DNA of 64,000 nucleotides from Melioribacter sp. (GTDB lineage Bacteria > Bacteroidota > Ignavibacteria > Ignavibacteriales > Melioribacteraceae): NCBI GenBank assembly GCA_023250955.1, contig JAHEZQ010000015.1, positions 1-64,000 of the forward strand, written 5' to 3'. This document shows positions 35,500 through 45,180 of the stretch, one piece after another (the first letter of the stretch is position 1; each line of letters begins with the position of its first letter). Under the pieces are notes generated by a model. It did not search any database. It saw only the letters and a program-made list of their open reading frames with translations, and was not told where the DNA came from. Position numbers and translations under genes: made by a program.

Positions 35500-35948
35500 T
35501 TACCGCTCAATAATTTTTCAACAATCTCTTTAACAATTTTCCCGTCTGCTCTACCTTTAAGTGCTTTTGCAGCAGCGGGCATTAATTTTGGGAAATCTTC
35601 TTTAGCTTTTGCACCAACCTCAAGAGCTATTTTCTTAATCTCTTCTAAAATTTCATCCAAAGAAAGTTGTTTCGGCAAATATTCTTCAATGATCTTCAAT
35701 TCAGCTTCTTCTTTTTCGGCGAGCTCATTTCTGCCACCGTTGCGGAATTGCTCGATTGATTCTTTTCTTTTTTTTGCAGCTGATGTGAGCATTTTTATTT
35801 CTTCTTCGGAAGTTAATTCTTTACCGCTTCCACTTTTCTCAAATTCTAGAATTAAAGCACGTATTGAACGAATCGTCTCTAAACGAATTTTATCTCCGGA
35901 ACGCATCGCAGCTTTTAAGTCTTGATTTATTTTTTCACTTAAACTCAT
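35496..35948 (-). CDS. GatB/YqeY domain protein
   Basis: A 150-residue protein of the YqeY family, related to the tail of GatB. The N-terminal half is helical (KINQDLKAAMRSGDKIRLETIRSIRALI, with an RKESIEQF element) and the C-terminal half matches the tRNA-binding-like domain, including LMPAAAKALKGRADGKIVKEIV. Its role is not well established; a link to tRNA amidation is a family-level guess. It ends in the TTGA overlap that begins cvpA. Confidence 0.85.
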   Translation of the reverse strand: MSLSEKINQDLKAAMRSGDKIRLETIRSIRALILEFEKSGSGKELTSEEEIKMLTSAAKKRKESIEQFRNGGRNELAEKEEAELKIIEEYLPKQLSLDEILEEIKKIALEVGAKAKEDFPKLMPAAAKALKGRADGKIVKEIVEKLLSGN

Positions 35949-36001
35949 ATATACTCCAATTATTCAGATAAGATTTATTTTATAAAAACAAAATAACCAT
36001 T

Positions 36002-36688
36002 TCAACCGATACTTCCTGGAAGTTCAACAATATTTCCCGTAATAGTTTTATAGTTTTGAAAAAATGAATAAGCTACATTGCAAATTTCAGAAGTAGTAAC
36101 CAATTGTGTTTTGTCTTCGATCCATTCACGATTTACAGCACTATCAATAACATAAGGGGCAACAGCGTTAGCGCTTAAATTAATTTTCTTTCCTTCAAAT
36201 GATAACGTCCTAACTAAAAAATTAAGTGCATGTTTGGAAATATTATAAGCCGCTCTATTTTCTTCCGGGTATAAACTTGATTGTGCACTTGTAAAACAAA
36301 TTGAAGAGCCGTTAGAATGCTCAGTTAGTTTATAGAAATATTTTGATATTAAAAAAGCAGTGCAAAGATTGATGTTGAGCATCTTTAAGAAATCTGCATA
36401 TTGAGTATCAGCTATTGATTCCCCGCCTATATAAGCACCGATTGTATCAAACAAAAAATAATTTACACCTTCTTTCCTAATAACATTTTGAAAAGCTTGT
36501 GCAACATTTTCTTCCCCGGTCATATCTGAAATTAAAATCATCTCATACTTTTTAGAAGTATTCAATTCAAACATTTTACGAGTAAAAAAATAATATTGAT
36601 CATAATCTTGATTTAGAAAATAATCAACAGCTGTTCTTCCTAAATCACCGGAAGCTCCAAATAAAAGAAATACTTTTTCGGATTTCAT
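36002..36688 (-). CDS. Short-chain dehydrogenase/reductase
   Basis: A 228-residue SDR enzyme. The N-terminal G-A-S-G-D-L-G-R motif binds the dinucleotide, and the active site shows SSICFTSAQSS with the Y-N-I-S-K catalytic Tyr and Lys (about 148-152). The substrate is not predictable. Its ATG overlaps the stop of the EEP phosphatase gene by 4 bases, so the two are translated in a coupled way. A gap of 53 bases separates it from yqeY. Confidence 0.82.
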   Translation of the reverse strand: MKSEKVFLLFGASGDLGRTAVDYFLNQDYDQYYFFTRKMFELNTSKKYEMILISDMTGEENVAQAFQNVIRKEGVNYFLFDTIGAYIGGESIADTQYADFLKMLNINLCTAFLISKYFYKLTEHSNGSSICFTSAQSSLYPEENRAAYNISKHALNFLVRTLSFEGKKINLSANAVAPYVIDSAVNREWIEDKTQLVTTSEICNVAYSFFQNYKTITGNIVELPGSIG

Positions 36689-37716
36689 TCTTTCCCTTTC
36701 ATTCTAAATTTTGCACCAACTGGATAATGATCGCTATAGCCGCCAACATAAATATTTCCTCTAAAAGTTGGAATTGCACCCCCCTTTCGTTCACCTTCTT
36801 GTGAAATCATGAATGGCGGTTTAATAACATCAAATGAATTACACTCATACTCAAGACTATTTCCATCCAGAAACGTTGTGGAAATAATTATTTGATCAAT
36901 CATATCAAACTTTCCCCCGAAAAGATAAGATCCTTCCTTATTCGAAAATTTTTTGTAAGCCAGATTTACGAATGATGTATTTGTTTTACTGCCGCAATTA
37001 AAATCTTTTGCGCCTAAATACTGCTCAATAGATTCATTATTCGGTTCATCGTTAAAATCGCCAAGAATAATTACATTACTTTTCGGTGAAGTTGATGCAA
37101 GTGTATCCAAACTACTTTTTAGAACTTCTGCAGCCGTTATGCGATTAATATTTGATTTTTGTTCTCCACCACTTCTAGATGGCCAATGGTTAACATAAAC
37201 ATGAATTTTTTCTTTACTCTTTTTATGAATCAATACAACATGAAGAATATCTCGAGTTGGTTTTTGATTAGGCAGCTCTACATGGATTGCAGCTAAGCTG
37301 TCAATATCAAATACACTCCTATCATAGAGTAGTCCTACATCAATTCCTCTTGCGTCGGGTGAATCTCGATGGGCAACAATATAATCTCTGTCTCTTAATT
37401 TGTATACAAGTCTTTTAAGAACATTTATATTTTCAGCTTCCTCTACAGATAAAATATCCGGACCGCATCCGTTGTTCATATAATGAATAACTTTTGCAAG
37501 ATTGGAAAGTTTTTGTTCATACTTTTCATCATTCCACTGATATGGTGAATCAGGTAAGAATTCTTTATCATCTTTAACCGGATCATCAATTGTATCGAAC
37601 AGATTTTCCAGATTCCAATTCGCAACGTAAAATGAATCTCTTTGTGCATTTTGACAATTCGAAATAAAAGGCAGAAAAAAAACAAGTATAAAAATTACTC
37701 TTAAAAGGATCCGCAT
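36685..37716 (-). CDS. Exported endonuclease/exonuclease/phosphatase family protein
   Basis: A protein of about 343 residues from the ATG at 37716, which is chosen because it gives a clear signal segment (about 2-18) and because the next start upstream lies inside the polA leader on the other strand. The EEP core is visible: VANWNLENLFDT (Asn and Glu at the metal site), an IILGDFNDEP block, and the C-terminal SDHYPVGAKF. Such enzymes cut phosphodiester bonds in nucleic acids, inositol phosphates or lipids; the target here is unknown. It is divergent from polA, with 88 bases between starts. Confidence 0.8.
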   Translation of the reverse strand: MRILLRVIFILVFFLPFISNCQNAQRDSFYVANWNLENLFDTIDDPVKDDKEFLPDSPYQWNDEKYEQKLSNLAKVIHYMNNGCGPDILSVEEAENINVLKRLVYKLRDRDYIVAHRDSPDARGIDVGLLYDRSVFDIDSLAAIHVELPNQKPTRDILHVVLIHKKSKEKIHVYVNHWPSRSGGEQKSNINRITAAEVLKSSLDTLASTSPKSNVIILGDFNDEPNNESIEQYLGAKDFNCGSKTNTSFVNLAYKKFSNKEGSYLFGGKFDMIDQIIISTTFLDGNSLEYECNSFDVIKPPFMISQEGERKGGAIPTFRGNIYVGGYSDHYPVGAKFRMKGKE

Positions 37717-37804
37717 AAAGAGTGTCCTATTGTTTTGTAGATATTGTGTGAATGTAACTATATTCTCTATTGAAAATATAACCAAAATAACTAAACGAGT
37801 TAAG

Positions 37805-40654
37805 ATGGGCACCGTTAAAAAAACAACTAATAGTAAAAATTCTATAAAGAGAAAATTTGTAATTATTGATGCTATGGCACTCGCTTACAAAGGATACTAT
37901 GCATTTATTTCCCGCCCACTAATTACAGCCAGCGGCGAACCAACCTCTGCTGTGTTTGGATTTCTTAATCAACTCTTTAAAATTATTGAAGACACTAAAC
38001 CGGATTACCTTGCAGTCGGGTTTGATTCAAAAGAAAAAACTTTTAGACATGAAAGGTATGAAAATTATAAATCCTCGCGACAAGCGATGCCCGAAGATAT
38101 GATTCCTCAAATTCAAAGGATCAAAGAAATTATTGAAGCATTCAACATTCCAATTTATATTTTACCCGGATATGAAGCTGATGATCTAATCGGCACAGCA
38201 GTTAAAGAAGCCGAAAAACAAGGATTCGATTGCTACGCTATCACTCCGGATAAAGACTACATTCAACTTATTTCTGAAAATATCAGAGTTGTAAAACCGG
38301 GAAAATCAACTGATGAGATAGTAATTCTTGATGAAGATAAAGTCCGTGAGGAAATGGGTTTCGAGCCGATTCAAATGATAGATTATTTAGCACTTGTTGG
38401 TGATTCATCCGATGATATTCCGGGAGTTGCCGGCATTGGTCCTAAAACTGCTGTCCCTCTTATTCAGAAATTCAAAACACTTGAGAACATCTACAAGAAT
38501 TTAGACCAAATAGAAAAAGAAAGTATTGTAAACAAACTTACAGAGAGCAAAGAGAACGCATTCCTATCGAAAGAACTTGCGACGATCAAGACAGATACTC
38601 CTTTCCATATGAATTTTGATGAAGCAAAATTTCATAATCCAGATATTGAAAAACTTCTAAAAATATTTAGCACGCTCGAATTCAAATCATTCGCAAACAA
38701 ACTAAAAAAACTTTTTCTTGAACAGAATTTAGAAGAACCAATCAAAGAGAAAGAGAAAGAGAAAGAAAAAATAAAAGAAGAACCTATTGTAGAACCTGAT
38801 AATACAGAAGTAGCTGTTTTTGATAAAGGTAAAGTGAAGTATAAATTAATATTATCTTATAAAGAGGCCAAAGAACTAGTACAGAAATTATCAGATAGTG
38901 AATTATTTGTCTTCGATACCGAAACAGATGGTCTTGATACTTTAAATGTAAATCTTGCCGGGTGTTCATTTGCAATAAAGCCTAAAGAAGCATTTTTTGT
39001 TGCCACTAATCCTTCTGCTGAATCTTCTTCCCTATTTGCGACTGATATGTCCGACCGTTTACCGACAGATGATTTTGTAAAATTATTCAAACCGGTTTTT
39101 GAGAATAATAAGATTAAAAAGGTCTGTCAAAACGGTAAGTATGATATTGGGGTACTCCGTCATTACGGAATTGATGTAAAGAATTTTTATTTCGATACAA
39201 TGCTTGCGAGTTACGTTATTGATCCGGATCAAAAACATGGTATGGATGATTTATCAGAAAAGTATTTAAAGTACCGTCCCATCGCTTTGATTGAGTTAAT
39301 AGGATCGAAAAAAACTCCAGAAAAAGTATTTGAAGTTGACCCAAATCAGCTTTCCGATTATTCCGCTGAAGATGCAGATATTACATTTAGACTTTATGAA
39401 CTTTTGGATAAGCAATTAAGAAAAGAGAAATTAGAAAAACTTGCATACGATATTGAATTCCCTCTTGTACCGGTGCTAGAAGACATGGAGAGAACCGGAA
39501 TAAGATTAGATACAAAAAGTTTAAAAATATTTAGCGATGATCTGCAAATTTTACTTGAGAATTATTCCAAAGAAATTATAAAACACGCCGGAGAAAATTT
39601 TAATATTAATTCTACACAGCAACTTCAAAAAATACTTTTCGAAAAACTAAAACTTCCGCAGACAACTAAAACTAAAACCGGATATTCTACTGATGCTAAA
39701 TCTTTAGAATATTTACGAGGTACACATCCAATTGTTGATATAATTTCCGATTACCGTCAAGTATCAAAATTAAAATCAACTTATGCAGACTCACTTCCTC
39801 TGTTAATTCATCCAAGTACTGGAAGATTACATACATCTTACAATCAAGCTGCTGTTTCAACCGGAAGATTATCAAGCAACGATCCCAATCTTCAAAATAT
39901 TCCTATTAGAACTGATCTAGGTAAAGAAATTCGCAAAGCATTTGTGCCGAGAGATAAGAATTACGTCATTCTTTCTGCAGATTACAGTCAGATTGAATTA
40001 AGAATTATGGCAAGTATTTGTCATGATGAAACATTAATGAAAGCCTTTATATCCGGAGAAGATATTCACAGAAGAACTGCCGCATTAATTTTTAAAGTTG
40101 ATCCAAAAGATGTTACTCAAGACATGCGTCGCAAAGCTAAAGAAGTGAACTTTGGAATTCTATATGGCCTCGGTCCGTTTGGATTGAAATCAAGATTAGG
40201 TATAACACAGGCAGAAGCTAAAAATATTATTGATGAATATTTCTCATCATTTAAGAACGTAAGAAAGTTTATGGATGATTGTATCGCCAGCGCAAAGAAG
40301 AAAGAATATGCAGAAACTCTTTACGGTCGAAGAAGATATTTGAAAAATATTAACAGCAAGAACAGAGTTGTTCAGCAATTTGAGGCACGTGTTGCTATTA
40401 ATATGCCAATACAGGGAAGCGCTGCAGATATGATAAAACTTGCCATGATAAAAATTCATAATGAATTGGAAAAAAGAAAAGCAAAAACAAAGATGGTTTT
40501 ACAAGTACACGATGAATTGGTATTTGATGCTCACAAAGATGAGGTTGAAGATTTACGGCCATTGATAGTTGAACTTATGGAGAATGCTTTACCGTTAGAT
40601 GTTCCTGTCGTTGCAGAAACCGGAGTTGGTGATAATTGGTTGGACGCACATTAG
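37805..40654 (+). CDS. polA: DNA polymerase I
   Basis: A 949-residue polymerase from the ATG at 37805. A longer start at 37730 is rejected because its extra 25 codons overlap the divergent EEP gene leader and lack conservation. The N-terminal 5'-3' flap nuclease (about 15-300) begins FVIIDAMALAYKGYYAF. A charged linker with repeated KEKEK follows (about 318-330). The 3'-5' exonuclease appears intact, with F-D-T-E-T-D-G near 369. The polymerase part has motif A DYSQIELR (about 725) and motif C VHDELVFD (about 902). It fills gaps and removes RNA primers. Proofreading is probably active, unlike in many PolA proteins. Confidence 0.95.
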   Translation: MGTVKKTTNSKNSIKRKFVIIDAMALAYKGYYAFISRPLITASGEPTSAVFGFLNQLFKIIEDTKPDYLAVGFDSKEKTFRHERYENYKSSRQAMPEDMIPQIQRIKEIIEAFNIPIYILPGYEADDLIGTAVKEAEKQGFDCYAITPDKDYIQLISENIRVVKPGKSTDEIVILDEDKVREEMGFEPIQMIDYLALVGDSSDDIPGVAGIGPKTAVPLIQKFKTLENIYKNLDQIEKESIVNKLTESKENAFLSKELATIKTDTPFHMNFDEAKFHNPDIEKLLKIFSTLEFKSFANKLKKLFLEQNLEEPIKEKEKEKEKIKEEPIVEPDNTEVAVFDKGKVKYKLILSYKEAKELVQKLSDSELFVFDTETDGLDTLNVNLAGCSFAIKPKEAFFVATNPSAESSSLFATDMSDRLPTDDFVKLFKPVFENNKIKKVCQNGKYDIGVLRHYGIDVKNFYFDTMLASYVIDPDQKHGMDDLSEKYLKYRPIALIELIGSKKTPEKVFEVDPNQLSDYSAEDADITFRLYELLDKQLRKEKLEKLAYDIEFPLVPVLEDMERTGIRLDTKSLKIFSDDLQILLENYSKEIIKHAGENFNINSTQQLQKILFEKLKLPQTTKTKTGYSTDAKSLEYLRGTHPIVDIISDYRQVSKLKSTYADSLPLLIHPSTGRLHTSYNQAAVSTGRLSSNDPNLQNIPIRTDLGKEIRKAFVPRDKNYVILSADYSQIELRIMASICHDETLMKAFISGEDIHRRTAALIFKVDPKDVTQDMRRKAKEVNFGILYGLGPFGLKSRLGITQAEAKNIIDEYFSSFKNVRKFMDDCIASAKKKEYAETLYGRRRYLKNINSKNRVVQQFEARVAINMPIQGSAADMIKLAMIKIHNELEKRKAKTKMVLQVHDELVFDAHKDEVEDLRPLIVELMENALPLDVPVVAETGVGDNWLDAH

Positions 40655-41256
40655 TCTGTTAAAAATTTATAAATTAAATACCCGAAATTTATCTGAAGCA
40701 ATCCGAAAGCAATTCCGCTGTATAGATCAAGACGGTCTACTTCATCAAGCATGGAACGATTTTTTGTTTGCAGATAATCATCATATTTCCTATCGGCTCT
40801 GATTTTTAAATATGCAGCTACACCACCTAAAACCGCCGCACTTCCAATCAAAATCTTAAATGTACCGGAACTGAAAAAACTTTCTGTTTTGTTTTTATTT
40901 ATGTATTCATAAATATTTGGTGTGATTGAAGAAGATTCAATCTGTTTCATATCGTAATTGAAATGATAATCTTTATCACATTCTGATATTTTAAGAGTAT
41001 CGTAAATATTTTTTTGTCCCCACTGATATGAAGAATGTTGAATAAATAATAAATGATTCCCTTTGGTAAGATTAATCTCAGCTTTCCACCTCCCAATTAA
41101 TAAAGTATCAACAAAAATGCGGGAACCAAGATTATTAGTAATAATTTCTACTTTGCTTTTGCAATCTTGGGCAATACAGCTGGCAAAAGAAATTATAAAA
41201 ACTATAACCAGTTTTAGTACAAAGTTGTTATTCTTTAATTGAAATCTGATAAGCAT
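40651..41256 (-). CDS. PEGA-like membrane/envelope protein, unknown function
   Basis: A 201-residue protein with an N-terminal signal segment (about 12-27). It then has a beta-rich part of about 70 residues that resembles a PEGA domain (LGSRIFVDTLLIGRWKAEI ... GNHLLFIQHSSY), and two hydrophobic helices near the C-terminus (about 131-148 and 178-198). I cannot assign a family with confidence. It overlaps the propeller lipoprotein gene by 29 bases, and its stop overlaps the convergent polA stop by 4 bases. Confidence 0.6.
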   Translation of the reverse strand: MLIRFQLKNNNFVLKLVIVFIISFASCIAQDCKSKVEIITNNLGSRIFVDTLLIGRWKAEINLTKGNHLLFIQHSSYQWGQKNIYDTLKISECDKDYHFNYDMKQIESSSITPNIYEYINKNKTESFFSSGTFKILIGSAAVLGGVAAYLKIRADRKYDDYLQTKNRSMLDEVDRLDLYSGIAFGLLQINFGYLIYKFLTD

Positions 41257-42388
41257 TGATTATTCCTTTATCTTCACCTAGATATAAAAAGCCGTCGTAA
41301 TAAACAGGAGAGAGTTTAACTCTTTTTTCAAAATCATAAGTTTTTGTTATCTCACCACTGTTAGTGTCAATTAAAAAAACTTTTCTGTTCAAATCAGGTT
41401 GAACAAGATAATTTTTGAAAAGTGTAGGTGTTGTGTTTATTACTCCGCCAGTTTCGATTTTCCATATTATTTTGCCAGATAATTTATTGATACAAAATAT
41501 CCCACCGGCAAGATTTCCAACAAATACATTTTCATTATTCAAAACCGGAGTAGAAAGAATTTTATTTTTTGTATCAACAGTCCATATAATTTTACCATCT
41601 TTAACTTCAACACAAAATAATTTTCCATTGTTATCTCCGAAGTAAGCGTATTCTCCTTCAATCGTAAAATCTCCTTCAATACTGTCACTAATCTTCGTTC
41701 TATATTTTATTTCACCATCTAGAGTTGAAACAGCAATTAACTCCCCCTTTTCATTCCCAAATAGAATTAGGTTACCATCCGAAGCCGGTGAAGATTTTGA
41801 AGCTACATTTGTATTTACACCCCACTCTCGTGAACCGATTAAATTAAATTTAATTACTTCACCTTGATCTGTAAGCACAACAATTCCATTACTCAATTTT
41901 ATCATTTCATTTTGAACACTGCCGTAGAGCTTAGATTCCAATAAAATATTTCCATTCATGTAATCAAAAACTTTAAGAACAGAATATTTTTCATTGAACT
42001 GATTGAGTAAAATAAATATTCTTAAATTACTTACAATAGGAGCAACTGAAAGAGAACCTGTATATTTTTCATATCCGAACATTTTACCTGAAGTTCTATC
42101 AAATGCATACAACTTGCCGGATAAATCTCCCACAAAAAGAATATTATCATAAATAATAACAGATGTATTAGTTTGACTTCCGCTAGTCTCAGCACTCCAT
42201 TTTAATTTTATATCCGGTTCAATTGATATATTCTGATAAAACCTTCTTTCTGGATTTTTCCCGAACATAAAATAACCTGATCCGCCAATGATCATATTCT
42301 TAAAAACAATCGGTTGAGTGCAGCTTAAAAGAACTAATAAAATAATCGGTGAGATATATTTGGTATAAGTCTTTTTCAAAAATCCCAT
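41228..42388 (-). CDS. PQQ-type beta-propeller lipoprotein (BamB-like)
   Basis: A 386-residue protein with a lipobox before C23 (LVLLSC) and seven to eight propeller blades built from repeats such as NILFVGDLSGKLYAFDRTSGK, NLILFGNEKGELIAVSTLDGE and YAYFGDNNGKLFCVEVKDGK. The W-docking Gly and Asp pattern is that of PQQ-enzyme/BamB repeats, without quinone ligands. It is likely a periplasmic scaffold. It overlaps the barrel-peptidase gene by 13 bases upstream and the PEGA-like gene by 29 bases downstream, so the three envelope proteins may act together. True BamB identity is not shown. Confidence 0.75.
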   Translation of the reverse strand: MGFLKKTYTKYISPIILLVLLSCTQPIVFKNMIIGGSGYFMFGKNPERRFYQNISIEPDIKLKWSAETSGSQTNTSVIIYDNILFVGDLSGKLYAFDRTSGKMFGYEKYTGSLSVAPIVSNLRIFILLNQFNEKYSVLKVFDYMNGNILLESKLYGSVQNEMIKLSNGIVVLTDQGEVIKFNLIGSREWGVNTNVASKSSPASDGNLILFGNEKGELIAVSTLDGEIKYRTKISDSIEGDFTIEGEYAYFGDNNGKLFCVEVKDGKIIWTVDTKNKILSTPVLNNENVFVGNLAGGIFCINKLSGKIIWKIETGGVINTTPTLFKNYLVQPDLNRKVFLIDTNSGEITKTYDFEKRVKLSPVYYDGFLYLGEDKGIINAYQISIKE

Positions 42389-45180
42389 CCAAAGAAAAAC
42401 TGATAAAATAAACCCGGTTGAAATTGAGTAAAATCTTTTTCAATTTTTTTGCCAATATCATATCTCAAGGCAAATGCGTTGAATATATTTATTCTAATTC
42501 CGACACCTATACTTCCTAAAGTTTCTTTGTAATCTTTATCCCATGCAGCCCCGGCATCAAAGAATGCCGCGCCTCTTATCTGGAAAAATGATAAACCAAA
42601 GAATGGAAAGTTAATCGTGAATTGATCAACAAGAGGAAATCTTAGTTCAATTGATGATAGCCACATTTTTTCACCGCGTATAGACCAACGATCCCACCCG
42701 CGCAAATCCCAACTTCCTCCCGCGAAATATCTTCTCGCCTCTTTTCCATCATTGATAAAAATTGCTGCCCTTGTTGCAAGACTGCTTCTTAAACCCAAAC
42801 GAAAATATTTCCTGTAATCTGCTATAATGGAATAGTAGTTTACATTACTATATTTGACATCACTTGTATAACCGAGTAATAGTCTAAATCGTGAGCCATC
42901 AACCGGGCCTGTAACAACCCAAATAGAATTATCGTGAACAAAAGAAATAGTGTTAGTCACTAAAAGTGATTTTCTAGTAATGAAGCTTCCAGATAATTCT
43001 TTATCAGAATTTGCAATATCCATTTCAGCTTCAAGACGTTGGAACGATGAGAAGGGATAAATAAGAGAAATATAACCACCGAAAACTCTTTCGTTAAAAT
43101 ATTCGTCTGATTCTCTTATGTCATAGCGTCTTCCTGAATAATTGAAAACTCCAAAACCGTAATTCGTTCTATCTTTCAAACTGACGCGCGCAAGGGATAA
43201 ATTAAAATTTTTCAAGATCTCACTTTGTACTTCTGCTGTATTAGAAATATAAAATACATATTGTTCATCGCCTAAGAGATCGCTTAAACTTAATAACGCA
43301 CCTCCCCTTGTTCCGTAAACCGGATCGGTTATTAATTGACTTACTGCATAATCTAAATTGTACTCTTTTTCATATTTCAAGCGATCATATTCTGCAGTTA
43401 ATTTTATTCTTTCAGATATCCATTTCGATCCTATATTTTCAAAATTAAATGCAACGTATTTTTCATTTTGAATTTTTGTTAGATCAAGCGAGTAGAACTG
43501 AAATGAAAAATTTTCAAATCCGGAAGTAACAAGTGTATTTTTATCAACAAAGGAAAAATCATAAACACTTGTAATAAACTTTGTAACTTGAGTCATTCCG
43601 TTTGCTTTATCTCCCCCTACAGGAATTTTCCAAATATTATATGTACCGTCATAATCGCTTGTAAAGTAAAGCTCAGAGAAATCGGGCGAGAAATGCGGAG
43701 TGGAAATATTTGCATTAACATTTGTCAGATAAGAAATTTCATGTGTGGTCAAATCATATTCAAATAGATTATACTTTTGTTTAAATAGCCCGTCAGTGCG
43801 ATCAGATGAAAATATTATTTTACTTCTGTCTTTATTAAACGTAGGATCAATGTCTTCATAATAATCATTTGTTAAACGAATAAGTTGTTTTGTATTTAGA
43901 TCATAAATAAATAAGTCGCCAAAACCTTTTGTATCAGTCGCTGTAAAAACAATTTGATTACCATCCGCAGAAAAACTCGGAGCTTTTATTCTTATCAGTC
44001 CGTCAAACTGAAGTGTATTAATTACTTCTTCATCCTTAATGGAATAAACATGGAGAACGTCTGTAGCTTTACTTCTAGTAACAAAAGCAAGTAATCCGTT
44101 TGACGAAACAGAAAAAGTATTTTCGAGTAAATGGAATGCTTCAAAAATTGCATCACGCTCGCCTTCAATCAAAACTTCAGAATCGGCATAGTCTGAACTA
44201 TCGGGCTTATAATCCATTTTCATAACGGAAGTGTAACCGTTATGATTACCAATAAAATATATTTCCTTTTTACTGGCGTTCTGATAATATCTTGGTGCAA
44301 AGTTAAAACCGGCATTAGTGATTTTTTTTGCTTGGATGAAATGCGGATAGTTCTCTTTATATAATGGAAAATATTTTTGTCTTAAATCGTATGTCCATTT
44401 ATTATCAAGATCATTTATTTTTTCACCTGTTACAAATTCTAACAGGTCTGTGAATTTATTGAATCTCCAAAAGTTTTCTAATATGGTAAGAATTTTATCC
44501 TCGCCGTAATTCTTTCCAACAAATTCTAAAAATTTTTGTCCTTCTTTATACATTAAATATCCGGCGAGATATTCCAAATCAACAAGAGGAATAAAATTTC
44601 CGTTAAGAACAGCATCGCGCATTACCATTTCGGATTGTGTATCCCAATCGGACGACCAATATTCAGCAAGGCCTTCAACAAACCAAAGTGGCGGCATTTT
44701 ATCGGTACTGATTCTGTGATCATTCAATTCATTATAAATTTTATTTGTCATGAATACATGAACAAGTTCGTGCCGGATTACATGTTTGAATTGTGCAAGA
44801 TTTCCAAGGTAAGGAATTACAACTCTTCCTTTCATAAATTCAAAAAAGCCGCCGATACCTTCAGGAATAAATCCCGGAGAAATATTTGTCTGCTGGAAAT
44901 GTGTATGCGTGTTATAAAAAATTAGGGGGATTTTATTTGTAACGTAATGATTGAATCTTACTTTGTGAGACTCGAACGCTTCTTCAGCGAACTTTGCACC
45001 GATCTCTGCTATTTCGGTAAAGTCATCATAATAATAAATATTGAAATGCTCGGTCTTAAGAACTTTCCAATTAAATTTTTCGTATTGAACTTTGTTACGT
45101 CCGAAGAAGTAAAATTGGGCGGAAATAATTTGAGGAGTTAAAAATATAATGAATAAATATATCCGCCAATTTTTTATCAA
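42376..45180 (-). CDS. Metallopeptidase - TolB propeller - outer-membrane barrel fusion
   Basis: A 934-residue exported protein (signal about 5-21). Residues about 40-240 resemble gluzincin 'peptidase MA' proteins, with H137-E-L-V-H141 and the third-ligand region W-F-V-E169-G-L-A-E-Y-W. Residues about 270-590 hold TolB/WD40-like repeats with S-x-D-G/R-x-x-I-x-F-x-S elements. From about 630 to the C-terminus the sequence is a barrel with G-G-S-W-D-L-R-G-W (Omp85-like, cf. the VRGF signature) and an aromatic last strand ending FFFGWDF. The start is TTG, overlapping the pgi stop as TTGA. It is probably a protease displayed in the outer membrane; the substrate is unknown. Confidence 0.75.
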   Translation of the reverse strand: MIKNWRIYLFIIFLTPQIISAQFYFFGRNKVQYEKFNWKVLKTEHFNIYYYDDFTEIAEIGAKFAEEAFESHKVRFNHYVTNKIPLIFYNTHTHFQQTNISPGFIPEGIGGFFEFMKGRVVIPYLGNLAQFKHVIRHELVHVFMTNKIYNELNDHRISTDKMPPLWFVEGLAEYWSSDWDTQSEMVMRDAVLNGNFIPLVDLEYLAGYLMYKEGQKFLEFVGKNYGEDKILTILENFWRFNKFTDLLEFVTGEKINDLDNKWTYDLRQKYFPLYKENYPHFIQAKKITNAGFNFAPRYYQNASKKEIYFIGNHNGYTSVMKMDYKPDSSDYADSEVLIEGERDAIFEAFHLLENTFSVSSNGLLAFVTRSKATDVLHVYSIKDEEVINTLQFDGLIRIKAPSFSADGNQIVFTATDTKGFGDLFIYDLNTKQLIRLTNDYYEDIDPTFNKDRSKIIFSSDRTDGLFKQKYNLFEYDLTTHEISYLTNVNANISTPHFSPDFSELYFTSDYDGTYNIWKIPVGGDKANGMTQVTKFITSVYDFSFVDKNTLVTSGFENFSFQFYSLDLTKIQNEKYVAFNFENIGSKWISERIKLTAEYDRLKYEKEYNLDYAVSQLITDPVYGTRGGALLSLSDLLGDEQYVFYISNTAEVQSEILKNFNLSLARVSLKDRTNYGFGVFNYSGRRYDIRESDEYFNERVFGGYISLIYPFSSFQRLEAEMDIANSDKELSGSFITRKSLLVTNTISFVHDNSIWVVTGPVDGSRFRLLLGYTSDVKYSNVNYYSIIADYRKYFRLGLRSSLATRAAIFINDGKEARRYFAGGSWDLRGWDRWSIRGEKMWLSSIELRFPLVDQFTINFPFFGLSFFQIRGAAFFDAGAAWDKDYKETLGSIGVGIRINIFNAFALRYDIGKKIEKDFTQFQPGLFYQFFFGWDF

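Noticed and set aside
37730-37804. Longer N-terminus for DNA polymerase I
   Set aside because: The extra 25 codons run into the leader of the divergent gene and do not resemble the start of PolA; the ATG at 37805 gives the normal N-terminus.
38751-38790. Short tandem AAAGAG-like repeat
   Set aside because: It encodes the charged KEKEK linker of PolA and is a low-complexity coding stretch, not a separate repeat element.
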